The notes: generated by a model not told the origin, from the sequence alone. 53,599 nt of DNA from Bdellovibrionales bacterium (GCA_018969905.1 JAGWXK010000004.1:1-53599), one strand, 5' to 3'; numbered from the stretch's first letter, positions 37,989 through 48,660 are shown. Numbers and translations: made by a program.

Positions 37989-39133
37989 GATGCAGACTCC
38001 TTCAATACTTCGAGCACTCGCTCAATTTCAAAATCTTCATTGTACGCATGGGGTGAAATACGGATAAAATCTCCGCGCTTCATGACAGCGATTCCGGAAT
38101 TCCGACAGGATGAAAGAAACCGCGACTCCCGCTCAGGCTCTAGCATGAAACTGGTAATACCGCCCCGCTGGTCCTTCGGAGTCGAGAGTGAAATCCCAAG
38201 ACTAAGAATCCCCTCGCGAAGAACCTTTGATAACCTTGCGATCTCAGCTTCGATTCCATGCATCTCGGTTTCCAGAAACAATTCCACCGCAGAATCGAGC
38301 GCAAAAAGCGAGACAAATGAAAATGCTCCCGGCTCAAACTTGGATGCAGTTTCCACCATGGAGGCCTTCGGATCAAAGTCACGCCCCCACGCGCTGAACG
38401 TTCCAGCACCGATCTGAAGAGGCACAAGATGTTTCATGAGCTCGGGCTTCACCGCAAAAAAACCTTGGCCCAAGAGTGAGGCCATCCACTTGTGGGCGGC
38501 GCCCGCAATAAAATCGACTGGAAGCGAATTGAAATCAAAGGGAAGCTGGCCTAAAGCCTGAATCCCATCCACCGCAAGAAAAGCACCGTTCTTGTTGCAA
38601 TGCTCCCCCAGCATCCTCAAATCCAGAATGCTTCCCGTTTTGAACTGAACCCAGGATACCGAAACCACCTTCACTCCGGGGCGAATCGAATCAAAAAGCT
38701 GATCGAGGTTTACTTGCGCATGAGCATCCGAAGAAACCACCTTCAGTTCCGCCCCGCTCCGCTCACATGCAACTTTCCAGGGGTAGAACTGACTTGAATA
38801 TTCCTGATCAATGGTCACGACCCGGTCTCCGGGCTTCAACGGAAAGCCCAGTGCAACCTGGGAAATCGCACTTGCTACATTCGGAGCAAATGCGAAGTGC
38901 TTTGGGTCCGCTCCCAAAAATCCGGCAATGCGACTGCGAGCACGCGTGAGCATCGACACGAGCTCAGGATCAGAAAAAGAAGCATGCCTTGCCTGAAGCT
39001 CCACCACCTCTCTCACCCGCTCCTGAACCCGCAAGGAAATCGGTGACTGCCCGGCTGAATTCAGATGGATTCCCTCGCGGCTCCTGAATTGCTCTTTGAA
39101 TTTTTGGATTTCAGATCCCTTGATCGAAGGCAT
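37985..39133 (-). CDS. Class V aminotransferase (cysteine desulfurase/selenocysteine lyase-like)
   Basis: GIHLNSAGQSPIS, VSWVQFKTGSILDL, DGIQALGQLPFD, AGAAHKWM. Confidence 0.88.
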   Translation of the reverse strand: MPSIKGSEIQKFKEQFRSREGIHLNSAGQSPISLRVQERVREVVELQARHASFSDPELVSMLTRARSRIAGFLGADPKHFAFAPNVASAISQVALGFPLKPGDRVVTIDQEYSSQFYPWKVACERSGAELKVVSSDAHAQVNLDQLFDSIRPGVKVVSVSWVQFKTGSILDLRMLGEHCNKNGAFLAVDGIQALGQLPFDFNSLPVDFIAGAAHKWMASLLGQGFFAVKPELMKHLVPLQIGAGTFSAWGRDFDPKASMVETASKFEPGAFSFVSLFALDSAVELFLETEMHGIEAEIARLSKVLREGILSLGISLSTPKDQRGGITSFMLEPERESRFLSSCRNSGIAVMKRGDFIRISPHAYNEDFEIERVLEVLKESAS

Positions 39134-40121
39134 GCTTCTCAATCCTCTCCCACTGGCGTTCAAGGTCGGTTGTAAGTTCATCCCAATACCGGGGCGACTC
39201 AAAATGCGGAAACGCTTTTTGAAACGCGGGATCCTCGTAGCGCTTGGCAATCCAGGTTGCATAATGAATCATCCGAAGTGCGCGAAGCACTTCCACGATT
39301 CGAAGGCTTCCATGAGGAAGATCACGCATCTGCTGATAGCCTTCGATCAGGTGAACCAGAGCCTCCGGATCAGGAGCAAGGAGCCAGAGATCCTGAATCG
39401 GGGGCCCCATCACCATGTCATCAAAATCAATGAAAAATGGGCCCGTCTTTTCATTCCATAGAATATTCCCCGCATGACAATCCCCATGGATCCGCTGAAG
39501 GGGCTGCCCTTGAAAAAGGGCAAGCGCGCGGGACAGAATCGGATCGACAATCGCCTCAAAACGCTTTTCAACATTCGAATTGATGAAAGGACCTTTGAGC
39601 AAAAACTCCAGCGATGCTTTTCCATAAACTTCCGGCGTGAGCTTGACCCGCGAAGGGGCCGCTTTCCTTCCGCCCACCGCATGCATCCTCGCGATGAGAC
39701 GTCCAAGCTGACTGAGCTTTTCAGGCGGAAGATCCTCGGGCTGGCGTCCCCCCACTTTCGGGTACACGCAATAAAATAGCCCAGCCGGGGTTTTTCGGAG
39801 CGTATCCCCCTCTTTTTCAAAAAAATCGGGGACCACCACGGGAATCTCTGCATCCCGGATCTCAAGCATGAATTCATGCTCCTCCAGAATCTGTTGCTCG
39901 CTCCAGCGACCGGGCCGGTAGAACTTCACCACCTTGCGGGTGCGTCCCTCGAACTCAACCTCGTAGACCCGGTTCTCAAAGCTCGCAAGGGGCTGGCAGT
40001 AGCCCGTGCAACGCTCCCGAACTCCGAGGATCGGGTTCTGCTCGAGCGCATCCATGACCCTGTCCGGGGTGAGATCGAAAAAATAGCGCGTGGGGCCCGA
40101 TCCCCAGCTGAGTTCTGTCAT
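39111..40121 (-). CDS. srkA: Stress response kinase A-like (SrkA/RdoA) protein kinase
   Basis: FENRVYEVEFEGRTRKVVKFYRPGRWS, RIHGDCHAGNILW, FFIDFDDMVMGP. Confidence 0.88.
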   Translation of the reverse strand: MTELSWGSGPTRYFFDLTPDRVMDALEQNPILGVRERCTGYCQPLASFENRVYEVEFEGRTRKVVKFYRPGRWSEQQILEEHEFMLEIRDAEIPVVVPDFFEKEGDTLRKTPAGLFYCVYPKVGGRQPEDLPPEKLSQLGRLIARMHAVGGRKAAPSRVKLTPEVYGKASLEFLLKGPFINSNVEKRFEAIVDPILSRALALFQGQPLQRIHGDCHAGNILWNEKTGPFFIDFDDMVMGPPIQDLWLLAPDPEALVHLIEGYQQMRDLPHGSLRIVEVLRALRMIHYATWIAKRYEDPAFQKAFPHFESPRYWDELTTDLERQWERIEKHAFDQGI

Positions 40122-40179
40122 GGATGGAAGCCTAACATTGAGTTTGAGAGCTTTCCTCTTGTTTGTTAGACCTGTGGGC

Positions 40180-41403
40180 ATGAACGAATCCAAAACAGGC
40201 GCATCCCCGCTCATCGTGATCTTCACAACGGTTTTCCTTGATCTCGTGGGCTTTGGAATGATCATCCCGCTCGTCGGCATTTACGGCAGGCACTTCGGCG
40301 CAAGCGGTCTTGAGCTTGCAGTGCTTGGGTCGATCTACTCTTTGATGCAATTCTTCTTTTCGCCCATCTGGGGCGGACTCTCCGACCGAATCGGAAGGCG
40401 CCCGGTTCTGCTGCTCTCCCTTTGCGGTTCCACCACTTCTTACTTTCTATTTGCCGCAGCCAAAACCCTTCCTCTCATCATCCTGTCCCGCGCGCTTGCC
40501 GGGATTTTTGCCGCAAACATTTCAACGGCACAGGCGTACATCGCGGATGTCACAAAACCCGAGGACCGCGCAAAAGGAATGGGACTCATCGGTGCAGCCT
40601 TTGGCATCGGCTTTACGCTTGGCCCCCCGATCGGAGGCATCTCCACCGCAAAGATCGGAATGATGGCGCCAGGGCTCATCGCGGGCACTCTTTGCCTTCT
40701 CAATCTGATCCTTGCCTGGTTTCGGCTCAAGGAAAGCCTGCCGCCTGATGTGCGCTTGCGCAATCAATCCAAAGACAAGCGCGAGGGTCGCTCCCGGCTC
40801 ATCCAGTGGAACACCCTGAAACGGGTCATGAAGAACCACTCCCTTCTCGTCCCAGTGATCTCGACTTTTTTTGCCACCTTTGCCTTCTCCAACCTTGAAC
40901 AGGTGTTTTCGCTACTGATTCAAAACCGCTTCGATCTTGAAACCACTGATGCCGCCTACAAAACAGGCCTGGTGCTGATGTGGTCGGGAATTCTGGGCGC
41001 GATCATCCAAGGCGGATTGATCCGCAAATGGGTCCCGAAATACGGAGAGGTGAAACTTGCGATCGCAGGCTTCCTGATTCAAGGCGCAGCCATGGCACTG
41101 TTTGCCCACAGCCCGGGCTATGAGTGGTTTTTTGTGAGCGCCATCCCGCTTGCGCTCGGGAGTGGTTTGATCAACCCCACACTCGCAGCGCTTGTTTCAA
41201 AGCGGGCGTCGATCGATGAGCAGGGAGCCGTGATGGGTCTGAAGGAAGGCCTGAGCAGCCTTGCGCGGATCCTAGGTCCATTTTGCGGAATTCTGGCATT
41301 CAGCCTAAAACCCGAACTTCCCTTTTACATTGCGGCCGCTGTTGTGCTTCTTCTGGGACTGTCGTGGATCACAAGAGGGGAACTTCGCCGTTCCTTTCCC
41401 TGA
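40180..41403 (+). CDS. MFS transporter (TetA-like drug:H+ antiporter-1 family)
   Basis: 12-TM pattern; GGLSDRIGRRPVLLLSL motif A; 'FLDLVGFGMIIPL'. Confidence 0.9.
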   Translation: MNESKTGASPLIVIFTTVFLDLVGFGMIIPLVGIYGRHFGASGLELAVLGSIYSLMQFFFSPIWGGLSDRIGRRPVLLLSLCGSTTSYFLFAAAKTLPLIILSRALAGIFAANISTAQAYIADVTKPEDRAKGMGLIGAAFGIGFTLGPPIGGISTAKIGMMAPGLIAGTLCLLNLILAWFRLKESLPPDVRLRNQSKDKREGRSRLIQWNTLKRVMKNHSLLVPVISTFFATFAFSNLEQVFSLLIQNRFDLETTDAAYKTGLVLMWSGILGAIIQGGLIRKWVPKYGEVKLAIAGFLIQGAAMALFAHSPGYEWFFVSAIPLALGSGLINPTLAALVSKRASIDEQGAVMGLKEGLSSLARILGPFCGILAFSLKPELPFYIAAAVVLLLGLSWITRGELRRSFP

Positions 41404-41418
41404 GCCGATCCGGGAAAA

Positions 41419-42438
41419 CTAGCCCCTCGAGCGCAGATATGCCTCAGTGATTTCCTGGGGCGATACGGTAGCCGTTCCACGCTTGCTCACCTCGACTCCG
41501 GCCGCAAGGTTCGAGATGTAGGCCGCCTCCTCGATCTTTGCCCCAGAGGCAAGTGAGAGAGCAAGAACCGAAATCACAGTGTCTCCGGCTCCTGAAACAT
41601 CATAAACCTCGCGGGCAAAGGTCGGAATCAGGATCGGCTTTACGCCCGGTCCCTTGAAGATCGCCATTCCGTCTTTTCCAAGAGTGATGATCAAACTCTC
41701 AGCCCGGGTTTGCCTGAGGATTGCAGCCCCCGCATCCATCAGGCTCTTTGAATCATCAATCTTCACGCCGGCAAGCGCTTCGGCCTCTTTCTTGTTTGGC
41801 GTAAGTAGGGTCGCGCCTGCATACCAATTCGCCGGAGTTTTCAGGTGAGGATCCACCAAAACCGGAATCTTCTTTTTTCGCGCGGCCTTGATCACCCCTT
41901 GAATCATCATTTCGTTCATGAGGCCCTTGGCATAATCCTCGATGATGAGCGCGTCCGCATGTTTCACACATTGAAGAATCGATGCAGAAACCTTCTTTTG
42001 GATCTCCTTTGAAAGCGGATGCGTGCTTTCATAATCCACCCGTAGCACCTGCTGGGTCTCAGCCACCACGCGCTCCTTCAAAATGGTTCTTCTGGACTCA
42101 TCAACCACCAGATTCCGCGTGGAAAGCCCCTTCTCCTTCATGAGCTTGAGAAAATCCCTGGCATCTCCGTCATTTCCGACCACTCCTGAAATGTAGGCCT
42201 CACCGCCAAGGGCGATGATGTTGTCGGCAACGTTTGCGGCAAGCCCGAGCTTCAGGCTCTCACTTTGGACAAACACGATGGGAACCGGCGCCTCGGGCGA
42301 TATCCTCTCCACCGTGCCCCGGGTATAGCGATCAATGCCAACATCCCCAAGCACCGCGATCTTTTGTTTTTGATACAGGGACAATACCTGCAGGAGTGTT
42401 TCTTCGGTGAGGGTTACTGGGTTGGCTGGATTTCTCAT
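41419..42438 (-). CDS. D-glycero-beta-D-manno-heptose-7-phosphate kinase (HldE/RfaE domain I, PfkB family)
   Basis: LGDVGIDRYTRGTVERISPEAPVPI, DVSGAGDTVISVLALSLASG. Confidence 0.92.
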   Translation of the reverse strand: MRNPANPVTLTEETLLQVLSLYQKQKIAVLGDVGIDRYTRGTVERISPEAPVPIVFVQSESLKLGLAANVADNIIALGGEAYISGVVGNDGDARDFLKLMKEKGLSTRNLVVDESRRTILKERVVAETQQVLRVDYESTHPLSKEIQKKVSASILQCVKHADALIIEDYAKGLMNEMMIQGVIKAARKKKIPVLVDPHLKTPANWYAGATLLTPNKKEAEALAGVKIDDSKSLMDAGAAILRQTRAESLIITLGKDGMAIFKGPGVKPILIPTFAREVYDVSGAGDTVISVLALSLASGAKIEEAAYISNLAAGVEVSKRGTATVSPQEITEAYLRSRG

Positions 42439-43448
42439 ACGCTTACTCTCTCCACTTCCTGCACTGCGGATTCGACATCAAACAAGTTCATGCAATCAAA
42501 ATGCGCACAGCGCTCCCCCCTGCATTTGTAGGTCTCAGGACATTCCACTCCGGGAACCCAAACTGATCTCCGGGAAATGAGCGGCCCCCAGCGCTTTTCA
42601 GAAAGCACAAAAAGGGGCGGAAAAATCGCAAAGGTCGGAGTATCCACCGCGGCAGCCAGGTGCAAAGGGCCGGTTCCGTGCGCGATCACCACCTTTGCGT
42701 GCCGATAAACCTCCGCCATGCCATCGAGTTCAAGGCCATCTGCCGGACCAAGCAGCAAAACCCCTTGCGCCTTTTCGCGAAAAGCCTCAAGAATTGCCGT
42801 TTCTCCGGGACCACCGGACACCACCACCCGATGCCCCCGTTGCATCAGGCGCTGAGCCAAGTAATGGATTTTTGCGATCTCCACGTAGCGAGCCGAACCA
42901 CTGGAACCCGGATGAATCACGATGAAGCCTCGGCTTCCAAGCTTCTTTTTTGACAAGTACTGCTGAGCACGGATTTTTGCGGAATCGGAGGTTGCAACCC
43001 AGGCCCTCGGAAGATCCGAAGCATCAACTGCGGGCTGCCTCGGCGCGATCAAATCCAGATTGTACTCCGCCTCATGCATCAGGCACTTCGAGCGACGCTG
43101 CCACTTGCCTTCGTTAAAAATGAAAAATGACCGAAGGGTGGAATAAGGTCCGACCCGTACGGGAACCCCCGCCGACTTGATCGCGCGTGAAACCATTTCT
43201 TCATCTTTCAAAACATAGGCCACATCGATCCCTTGTTTTCGGATCAAATCCGAAAGGGATTTTTCTCCTACGTTTGGATCATGCGGAAGGAGCTCAATCG
43301 GAGCTCCATACTGGAGAATGGGATGCCAGTGGCGCTGGGCTAAAAAAAAGATCTCGTCGTTTGGATTGAGCTCCCGGAGTTTTCGAAGCACCGGGGTTGC
43401 GAGGATCACATCGCCAAGGCGATCGGTCCGGGTGACGAGAATCCTCAT
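42435..43448 (-). CDS. Glycosyltransferase family 9 (heptosyltransferase-like)
   Basis: MRILVTRTDRLGDVILATPVLRKL, VIHPGSSGSAR, HGTGPLHLAAAVDTPTFAIF. Confidence 0.92.
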   Translation of the reverse strand: MRILVTRTDRLGDVILATPVLRKLRELNPNDEIFFLAQRHWHPILQYGAPIELLPHDPNVGEKSLSDLIRKQGIDVAYVLKDEEMVSRAIKSAGVPVRVGPYSTLRSFFIFNEGKWQRRSKCLMHEAEYNLDLIAPRQPAVDASDLPRAWVATSDSAKIRAQQYLSKKKLGSRGFIVIHPGSSGSARYVEIAKIHYLAQRLMQRGHRVVVSGGPGETAILEAFREKAQGVLLLGPADGLELDGMAEVYRHAKVVIAHGTGPLHLAAAVDTPTFAIFPPLFVLSEKRWGPLISRRSVWVPGVECPETYKCRGERCAHFDCMNLFDVESAVQEVERVSV

Positions 43449-44167
43449 CCTTGTTCCTTCTTCTGGATCCGGACTTGAACCGTTCGAATCTGCTCGGCCA
43501 TGAGTTTAACCACCTGATCCAGCGTGTAACTCGTGGTATCGATTTCAATCGCATCCGGCGCCTTTTTTAGCGGTGCGATCGCTCGATTGGAATCTCCCTC
43601 ATCTCGGATCCGGATCTGTTCTTTCAAATCCTCAAACGATATCGTGTCGCTGTCTTGCGCTTCCAGCTCCGCAAGTCTGCGCTTGGCTCGTTCATCAATG
43701 CTTGCAGTCAGGAAAAACTTGATGGGCGCATCTGGAAAAATCACGGTACCGATATCACGCCCCTCCAGGATAGAGGGAGCCTGGAGCCCGAGAGTCCTTT
43801 GCAGGCCCTTCAGCGCTGACCGAACTCCGGGGATTGCCGAAATCCGGGACGCCATCATACTCATTTCGGGGGTGCGGATCATGGAAGTGACATCGCGCGC
43901 ATTCACAAAAAGACGATTCTTCGGATTTCGATCCTTCACTCGCCTAAATTCAAATTTTGCTTTTTCCGCGATCTTGGAGATTGCCGCATGATCGGACTCA
44001 TCAAAATCGGCGGTGAATCCCGCCTCAAAGCACAGGTAAGCCACTCCCCGATACAGGGCTCCGGTATCGACATGAATCAGATTGAGAAGATCCGCGATCC
44101 GCTTGGTTGCGGAACTTTTTCCGGTTCCCGCAGGACCATCCACAGCAACAACAAAGGGAGTAGACAT
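43445..44167 (-). CDS. cmk: Cytidylate kinase
   Basis: VAVDGPAGTGKSSATKRIA, DTGALYRGVAYL, LEGRDIGTVIFPDA. Confidence 0.95.
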   Translation of the reverse strand: MSTPFVVAVDGPAGTGKSSATKRIADLLNLIHVDTGALYRGVAYLCFEAGFTADFDESDHAAISKIAEKAKFEFRRVKDRNPKNRLFVNARDVTSMIRTPEMSMMASRISAIPGVRSALKGLQRTLGLQAPSILEGRDIGTVIFPDAPIKFFLTASIDERAKRRLAELEAQDSDTISFEDLKEQIRIRDEGDSNRAIAPLKKAPDAIEIDTTSYTLDQVVKLMAEQIRTVQVRIQKKEQG

Positions 44168-44187
44168 GGGAAAACCCTACCACAACC

Positions 44188-45321
44188 TCATGTTTTTTTA
44201 TTCTTTTTTAGCTTCTCGAACGCGGCAATCGCGGTGCGGTTCTGAGCCTCTGTTCCGATCGTGACCCGCACCCAATCCGGCATCCCATAATTTGAAATCG
44301 GTCTCAAAATCACACCCATCCTGAGACAAGCCTCAAAAACCTCTGGCCCCGAGAGCCCTAGCCCCTGACGAGTATTGATCAATAAAAAATTGCCCTGAGA
44401 GGGAAGAAAAGGAATTCCGAGCTTCCGGTAAGCCGCCATCATCTTCTTCATGCCGGTGTTGTTCAGGCGAACGGACTTCCGGATGAATACCTTGTCCTTG
44501 AGCGCAGCTTCGGCTCCGATCAACCCAAGGCTCGAAACGTTGAACGGCATCCGCACCTTCTGAACCATTTTGGCAAGCTCCGGGCGAATCACCCCATAGC
44601 CCACCCTAAGCCCCCCAAGCCCATAGATCTTGGAAAAGGTCTTCAGCACCGAGACATTCGAAAACCGGCGATACAATGGGATCGGATCCGGCAGATCCTT
44701 TGCCGTAACGTATTCCCAATAGGCGTAATCCAAAATCACATGGACCGAACCCTCGCGGACTTTTTCCACCTCGGTCAAAAACTCCACAAGCTCGGACTCA
44801 GTCACATAGGTTCCGGTCGGATTGTTTGGGTTCGGAAGGGCCACGAGCTTCACCCTCGGAGTGTTCCGAATGAGCTCGATCATCGCCTTCAGGTCAAACC
44901 GGAAATCCTGGGTCATGCGGGTAAAGAGCGTATCCACCCCCTGGATGCGGGCCGAGATCGGGTACGCGGCAAAAACTCCATCACTTGCCACCATGAAATC
45001 ACCTGGCACGCAAAACGTGCGAATCAAGAGCTCGATCACCTCGTTTGATCCGTTTCCTAGAACAATCTCATCAAAGCTCACTCCCTCAAGCTTGGAGAGC
45101 GCGACTCTCAAATGAAATCCGCTTGCATCCGGATACAACTGCAGCTCCTTCATCGCCTTTTTCATCGCAAGAACCGCGCGCGGCGAGGGACCAAGCGGAT
45201 TTTCGTTCGAGGCAAGCTTGATGACTTTTTTCACTCCGTACTCGCGCTGGGTCTCTTCGATGGGTTTTCCTGCGATGTAGGGTTTTAACTGTTCAATGTA
45301 CCTTGGAAATTGGATGGGCAT
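44188..45321 (-). CDS. hisC: Histidinol-phosphate/aromatic aminotransferase
   Basis: KLASNENPLGPSPRA, LPNPNNPTGTY, TFSKIYGLGGLRVGYG. Confidence 0.92.
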   Translation of the reverse strand: MPIQFPRYIEQLKPYIAGKPIEETQREYGVKKVIKLASNENPLGPSPRAVLAMKKAMKELQLYPDASGFHLRVALSKLEGVSFDEIVLGNGSNEVIELLIRTFCVPGDFMVASDGVFAAYPISARIQGVDTLFTRMTQDFRFDLKAMIELIRNTPRVKLVALPNPNNPTGTYVTESELVEFLTEVEKVREGSVHVILDYAYWEYVTAKDLPDPIPLYRRFSNVSVLKTFSKIYGLGGLRVGYGVIRPELAKMVQKVRMPFNVSSLGLIGAEAALKDKVFIRKSVRLNNTGMKKMMAAYRKLGIPFLPSQGNFLLINTRQGLGLSGPEVFEACLRMGVILRPISNYGMPDWVRVTIGTEAQNRTAIAAFEKLKKNKKT

Positions 45322-45340
45322 GATTCACCTTTGACTTTTT

Positions 45341-45898
45341 CTAAATGACCGGACGCACCTTTACCGATGCCCGATCGACACTTTGATATTCATTCTGAAA
45401 GCGCGACAAGATTCGCGCGGCCAGTTCTTCGACCTTCACTCCGGGAAGCAAGGACCCGAGCCCCACTGCCGAAACAGGCGCTCCTTCCGGATCAATATTG
45501 ATTCCCAGATGCAAAAGCACCGACACGGGAGAAGCCGTAACGATCGAGACACTGAGCTTCTTTCCGCCCACGAACAAATCATCCCCCTCGCGGCTCACTT
45601 CAATTCCCCGCTTCAGGAGTTCCACGCACCACTCGCTCACAAGCAAGCGCTGAATCCAGATTCCCTCTTTCAGCGTGATTCCAAAAAACTCGCCTAAAAA
45701 ATGAACCATTTCGCGCGCGCGGATGAAATCACTCTGCAGACGATCCTCCCAGTCCACGAGGTGCTCTGTCTTCACATCACAAGGCCCCCGGAAAGCAACC
45801 AGAGTCGAGCCCTCGATCTTCCATTTCGAGAGGATAAAATGGGGTTTCAGTTCCGGTCCAAGGTAGGGCATCGGAGATTCCATCCACTGGGTCTTCAT
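45341..45898 (-). CDS. DUF366-like protein
   Basis: Sequence pattern and 4-bp overlap with queC. Confidence 0.75.
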   Translation of the reverse strand: MKTQWMESPMPYLGPELKPHFILSKWKIEGSTLVAFRGPCDVKTEHLVDWEDRLQSDFIRAREMVHFLGEFFGITLKEGIWIQRLLVSEWCVELLKRGIEVSREGDDLFVGGKKLSVSIVTASPVSVLLHLGINIDPEGAPVSAVGLGSLLPGVKVEELAARILSRFQNEYQSVDRASVKVRPVI

Positions 45899-46608
45899 GC
45901 TGATCCCCCCTTCTTTGCGCGCTCAAAGCGTTTGCAGGATTCGCACACTCCGCATGAGGCTTCCCCACCCGCATAGCAGGACCACACATGCTCGAAAGGA
46001 AAAGGCTCGGGGAGGTTCTTTAGGGCCTCCACAATCTCCACCTTGTTCATCATCTCGGTGTAGGAAACCACCTTTACTCCATTACGGGTCGAGTATTTGA
46101 GCGCAAGGGTAGAGACCCCCAGAAACTGCGAAGAATTGTCCGGAAAGGTCGCGGCCTCTTCCTTGTTGAACCCAACAACCACCTGCTGAATCCCTTTGCT
46201 CTCAGCGATCGCTGCCGCAACATTGATGAAGAGACCGTTCCGATTCGGCACCCAGACCGTAGCGCCGGTTTTTTGCGTGGTGGGAAGATGATCGAGGTCA
46301 GAAATTGAAAGATTCGGAATCCCGACGCCACCGGCGGTGAGCGCACTTCCCCCGAGCTCGCCAAGCCACTTGAGATCCAGAATCCGATGAGAAATCTTGA
46401 AATGGTTTGCAAACGCGATGGAGCTTCTGATCTCGCGCGCGGCGGCTTTCTGCCCGTAATCGATCGTAAGGGCAAGCACGGGCTCATCGAAATGGCGTGC
46501 GAAGGCAAGATTGGCGCTGCTGTCGAGTCCCCCGGACAAGAGCACCAGGGACTTCAATCGGGATGGTTCCACCGCCCCTAACTTAAGGCGGGATCGCCCC
46601 AATCGCAA
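45895..46608 (-). CDS. queC: 7-cyano-7-deazaguanine synthase
   Basis: VLLSGGLDSSANLAFA PP-loop; VWSCYAGGEASCGVCESCKRF Zn-binding Cys cluster. Confidence 0.93.
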   Translation of the reverse strand: MRLGRSRLKLGAVEPSRLKSLVLLSGGLDSSANLAFARHFDEPVLALTIDYGQKAAAREIRSSIAFANHFKISHRILDLKWLGELGGSALTAGGVGIPNLSISDLDHLPTTQKTGATVWVPNRNGLFINVAAAIAESKGIQQVVVGFNKEEAATFPDNSSQFLGVSTLALKYSTRNGVKVVSYTEMMNKVEIVEALKNLPEPFPFEHVWSCYAGGEASCGVCESCKRFERAKKGGSA

Positions 46609-46628
46609 TGCTTTTGATGAAGGCGGAT

Positions 46629-48047
46629 CTAAAGCAACTTTTTCGCTTTAAAGAGCTTGATTGCGGCCTCATTCGCATACACGTTGGGGACAAAATTGAT
46701 GTAGCCCGAAAGGCGTTTCACGATGGAGTTATCGACCTCGATCAGGAGTTTCGGTCCTCCGCGCTTCGTCACGATTTTTACTGGCTCAAGCTCAAGATAG
46801 AGGGGGCCTTTGCGTTCCTTTTTGTTGAGCTTGTCTTTGGACATCGTAAAAGAGATGTCCTTTGATGGAATGTCGGCCAGGATCCACTCCTCCCCGGTTC
46901 CATGTTCCTCGATCACGTGCTCGAAATCATCGACAATCGCCCGGATGCGCTTGATCCGTTTTTCGCGCTCTTTTTCGGAGCCGCTCGACTCGAGGATCCG
47001 GTGCTCGAATTCGGGATGATGAACGGTCTTTGGAGCCTTCCGGTACAAAAGCATCTCGATCAGTTCATTGGTATGGCGGTCGTCCAGCAAGCCCAGATGC
47101 CGCACTTCCTGACAGCGATTCAGGAAATAAATGTCATTCCACCAGAAAAATCGCTCATCCCGCTCCTCAATCATGGAAAGAAGGTCATGAAACTGGTGAA
47201 TGAGATCCTCATCGAGGAACTTTTCCGCAATCTGGGTTGAGATCACATCAAACTTGGACGACTGCTGGTTTTTTACCACCTGCGAGTACCAGTTGAAGCG
47301 CGCAATCAGAAAGTCCTCAACCGCGCGCATTGCATTTTCACGCACCCCGAAGCCCACCTGACCCCGACCAATGTCAAAGGTGGTGAGGTTTGCAAGAATG
47401 TAATCGCGGTCGAATTGCCCGTATTTGATTCCGGTGTAGTAGGAATCACGAAGAAGGTAATCCATGCGGTCGGCATCAAGGTCCGAGTGCATGAGTTGAT
47501 TTGCGATCACATAGGGAGACTCGCCCTTGATGATCTTTGAAATCATCGCCACATCAAAACCATAATCCTCAAGGATCCGGGTGACCCCACCCTCATAGCG
47601 GGTGTTCTTGATGATGAAGGCGCCGAGGTGCTCGTGATTGTTCGAAAGCTTTTTCGCACGTTTTGGAAGTCTTCGCTCATCATTGCCGTGCCTCATGTAG
47701 GCGTACTCCACGGTGTGCGAGAACGGAAAAGTCCCGATGTCGTGCATGAGTGCCGAGATCCTGAGACTCTTGTGGAGCATGGCCTGGGGTGAAGTCGCCT
47801 TCGCATCAAACAGCTCGTGATCCGGAACCGCGAGTCCCAAGGCCCGAAGCATCTGATCCATCGAGTGCATCACCCCGATCGTGTGCCCGAATCGATTGTG
47901 TTCGGCGCCCGGAAAAATATAATTCGCAAAGCTCAGCTGTTTGATCCAGCGAAGACGCTGAAAGAAAGGAGAATTGATGATCCGCTCTTCCCATTCGGTG
48001 ATTGGAACAAACCCATAGAGAACATCGTAAATTACTCCGCGTTTCAC
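46629..48047 (-). CDS. HD-domain phosphohydrolase (dGTPase/SAMHD1-like superfamily)
   Basis: FQRLRWIKQLSFANYIFPGAEHNRFGHTIGVMHSM ... SALMHDIGTFPFSHTVEY. Confidence 0.88.
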   Translation of the reverse strand: MKRGVIYDVLYGFVPITEWEERIINSPFFQRLRWIKQLSFANYIFPGAEHNRFGHTIGVMHSMDQMLRALGLAVPDHELFDAKATSPQAMLHKSLRISALMHDIGTFPFSHTVEYAYMRHGNDERRLPKRAKKLSNNHEHLGAFIIKNTRYEGGVTRILEDYGFDVAMISKIIKGESPYVIANQLMHSDLDADRMDYLLRDSYYTGIKYGQFDRDYILANLTTFDIGRGQVGFGVRENAMRAVEDFLIARFNWYSQVVKNQQSSKFDVISTQIAEKFLDEDLIHQFHDLLSMIEERDERFFWWNDIYFLNRCQEVRHLGLLDDRHTNELIEMLLYRKAPKTVHHPEFEHRILESSGSEKEREKRIKRIRAIVDDFEHVIEEHGTGEEWILADIPSKDISFTMSKDKLNKKERKGPLYLELEPVKIVTKRGGPKLLIEVDNSIVKRLSGYINFVPNVYANEAAIKLFKAKKLL

Positions 48048-48138
48048 TGGTCCACGCCTCCTGCTCTCCAGAGCTTAGCCCAAATCGAAGGCACCTGCAC
48101 CTTGCATTTGGAGTGGCTCTCGGGGTACCTAAGACCCC

Positions 48139-48621
48139 ATGGAACGCCCAAATGCAATGAGCCCAAGACCTGCAACCGTGGATGACATTCCCGCCATTCT
48201 TGAAATCGAGCGCGAGAGCTACCCCGAGCCCTGGTCCGAGATCCACTTCCGGAAGGAAATGGACACGGCTTATTCTAGGGTGATGGTTCTCACTGACGAC
48301 GAAACGGATTCCATTGTGCTGGGCTATCTCGTGTACTGGCTTCAGGCCGAAGGTGTCTCGCTTTTGAATGTTACGGTTGCACCAAAATGGCGGGGTTTAG
48401 GACTCAGCCGGATTCTTCTTTCGACCATGATCAATGAAACCGTCCGCGAGGAAATCCCCCGGATCATTCTTGAAGTGCGGGCTTCAAACCAGCAGGCCAT
48501 CGGCGTCTATGAACACCTGGGCTTCAAACGCACCCATGAGCGCAAAGGGTTTTACTCCGACGGCGAATCCGCAATCGTCATGGAATTAAAGACGAGCGAC
48601 ATTCCTGCGATTCTTCAGTGA
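48139..48621 (+). CDS. rimI: Ribosomal-protein-alanine N-acetyltransferase RimI-like (GNAT)
   Basis: 'ILEIERESYPEPWSEIHFRKEM', NVTVAPKWRGLGLSRILL, LEVRASNQQAIGVYEHLGF. Confidence 0.9.
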   Translation: MERPNAMSPRPATVDDIPAILEIERESYPEPWSEIHFRKEMDTAYSRVMVLTDDETDSIVLGYLVYWLQAEGVSLLNVTVAPKWRGLGLSRILLSTMINETVREEIPRIILEVRASNQQAIGVYEHLGFKRTHERKGFYSDGESAIVMELKTSDIPAILQ

Positions 48622-48660
48622 ATGAATGGAAGATGAATCGAATGGAAGCGTAAAGATCCG

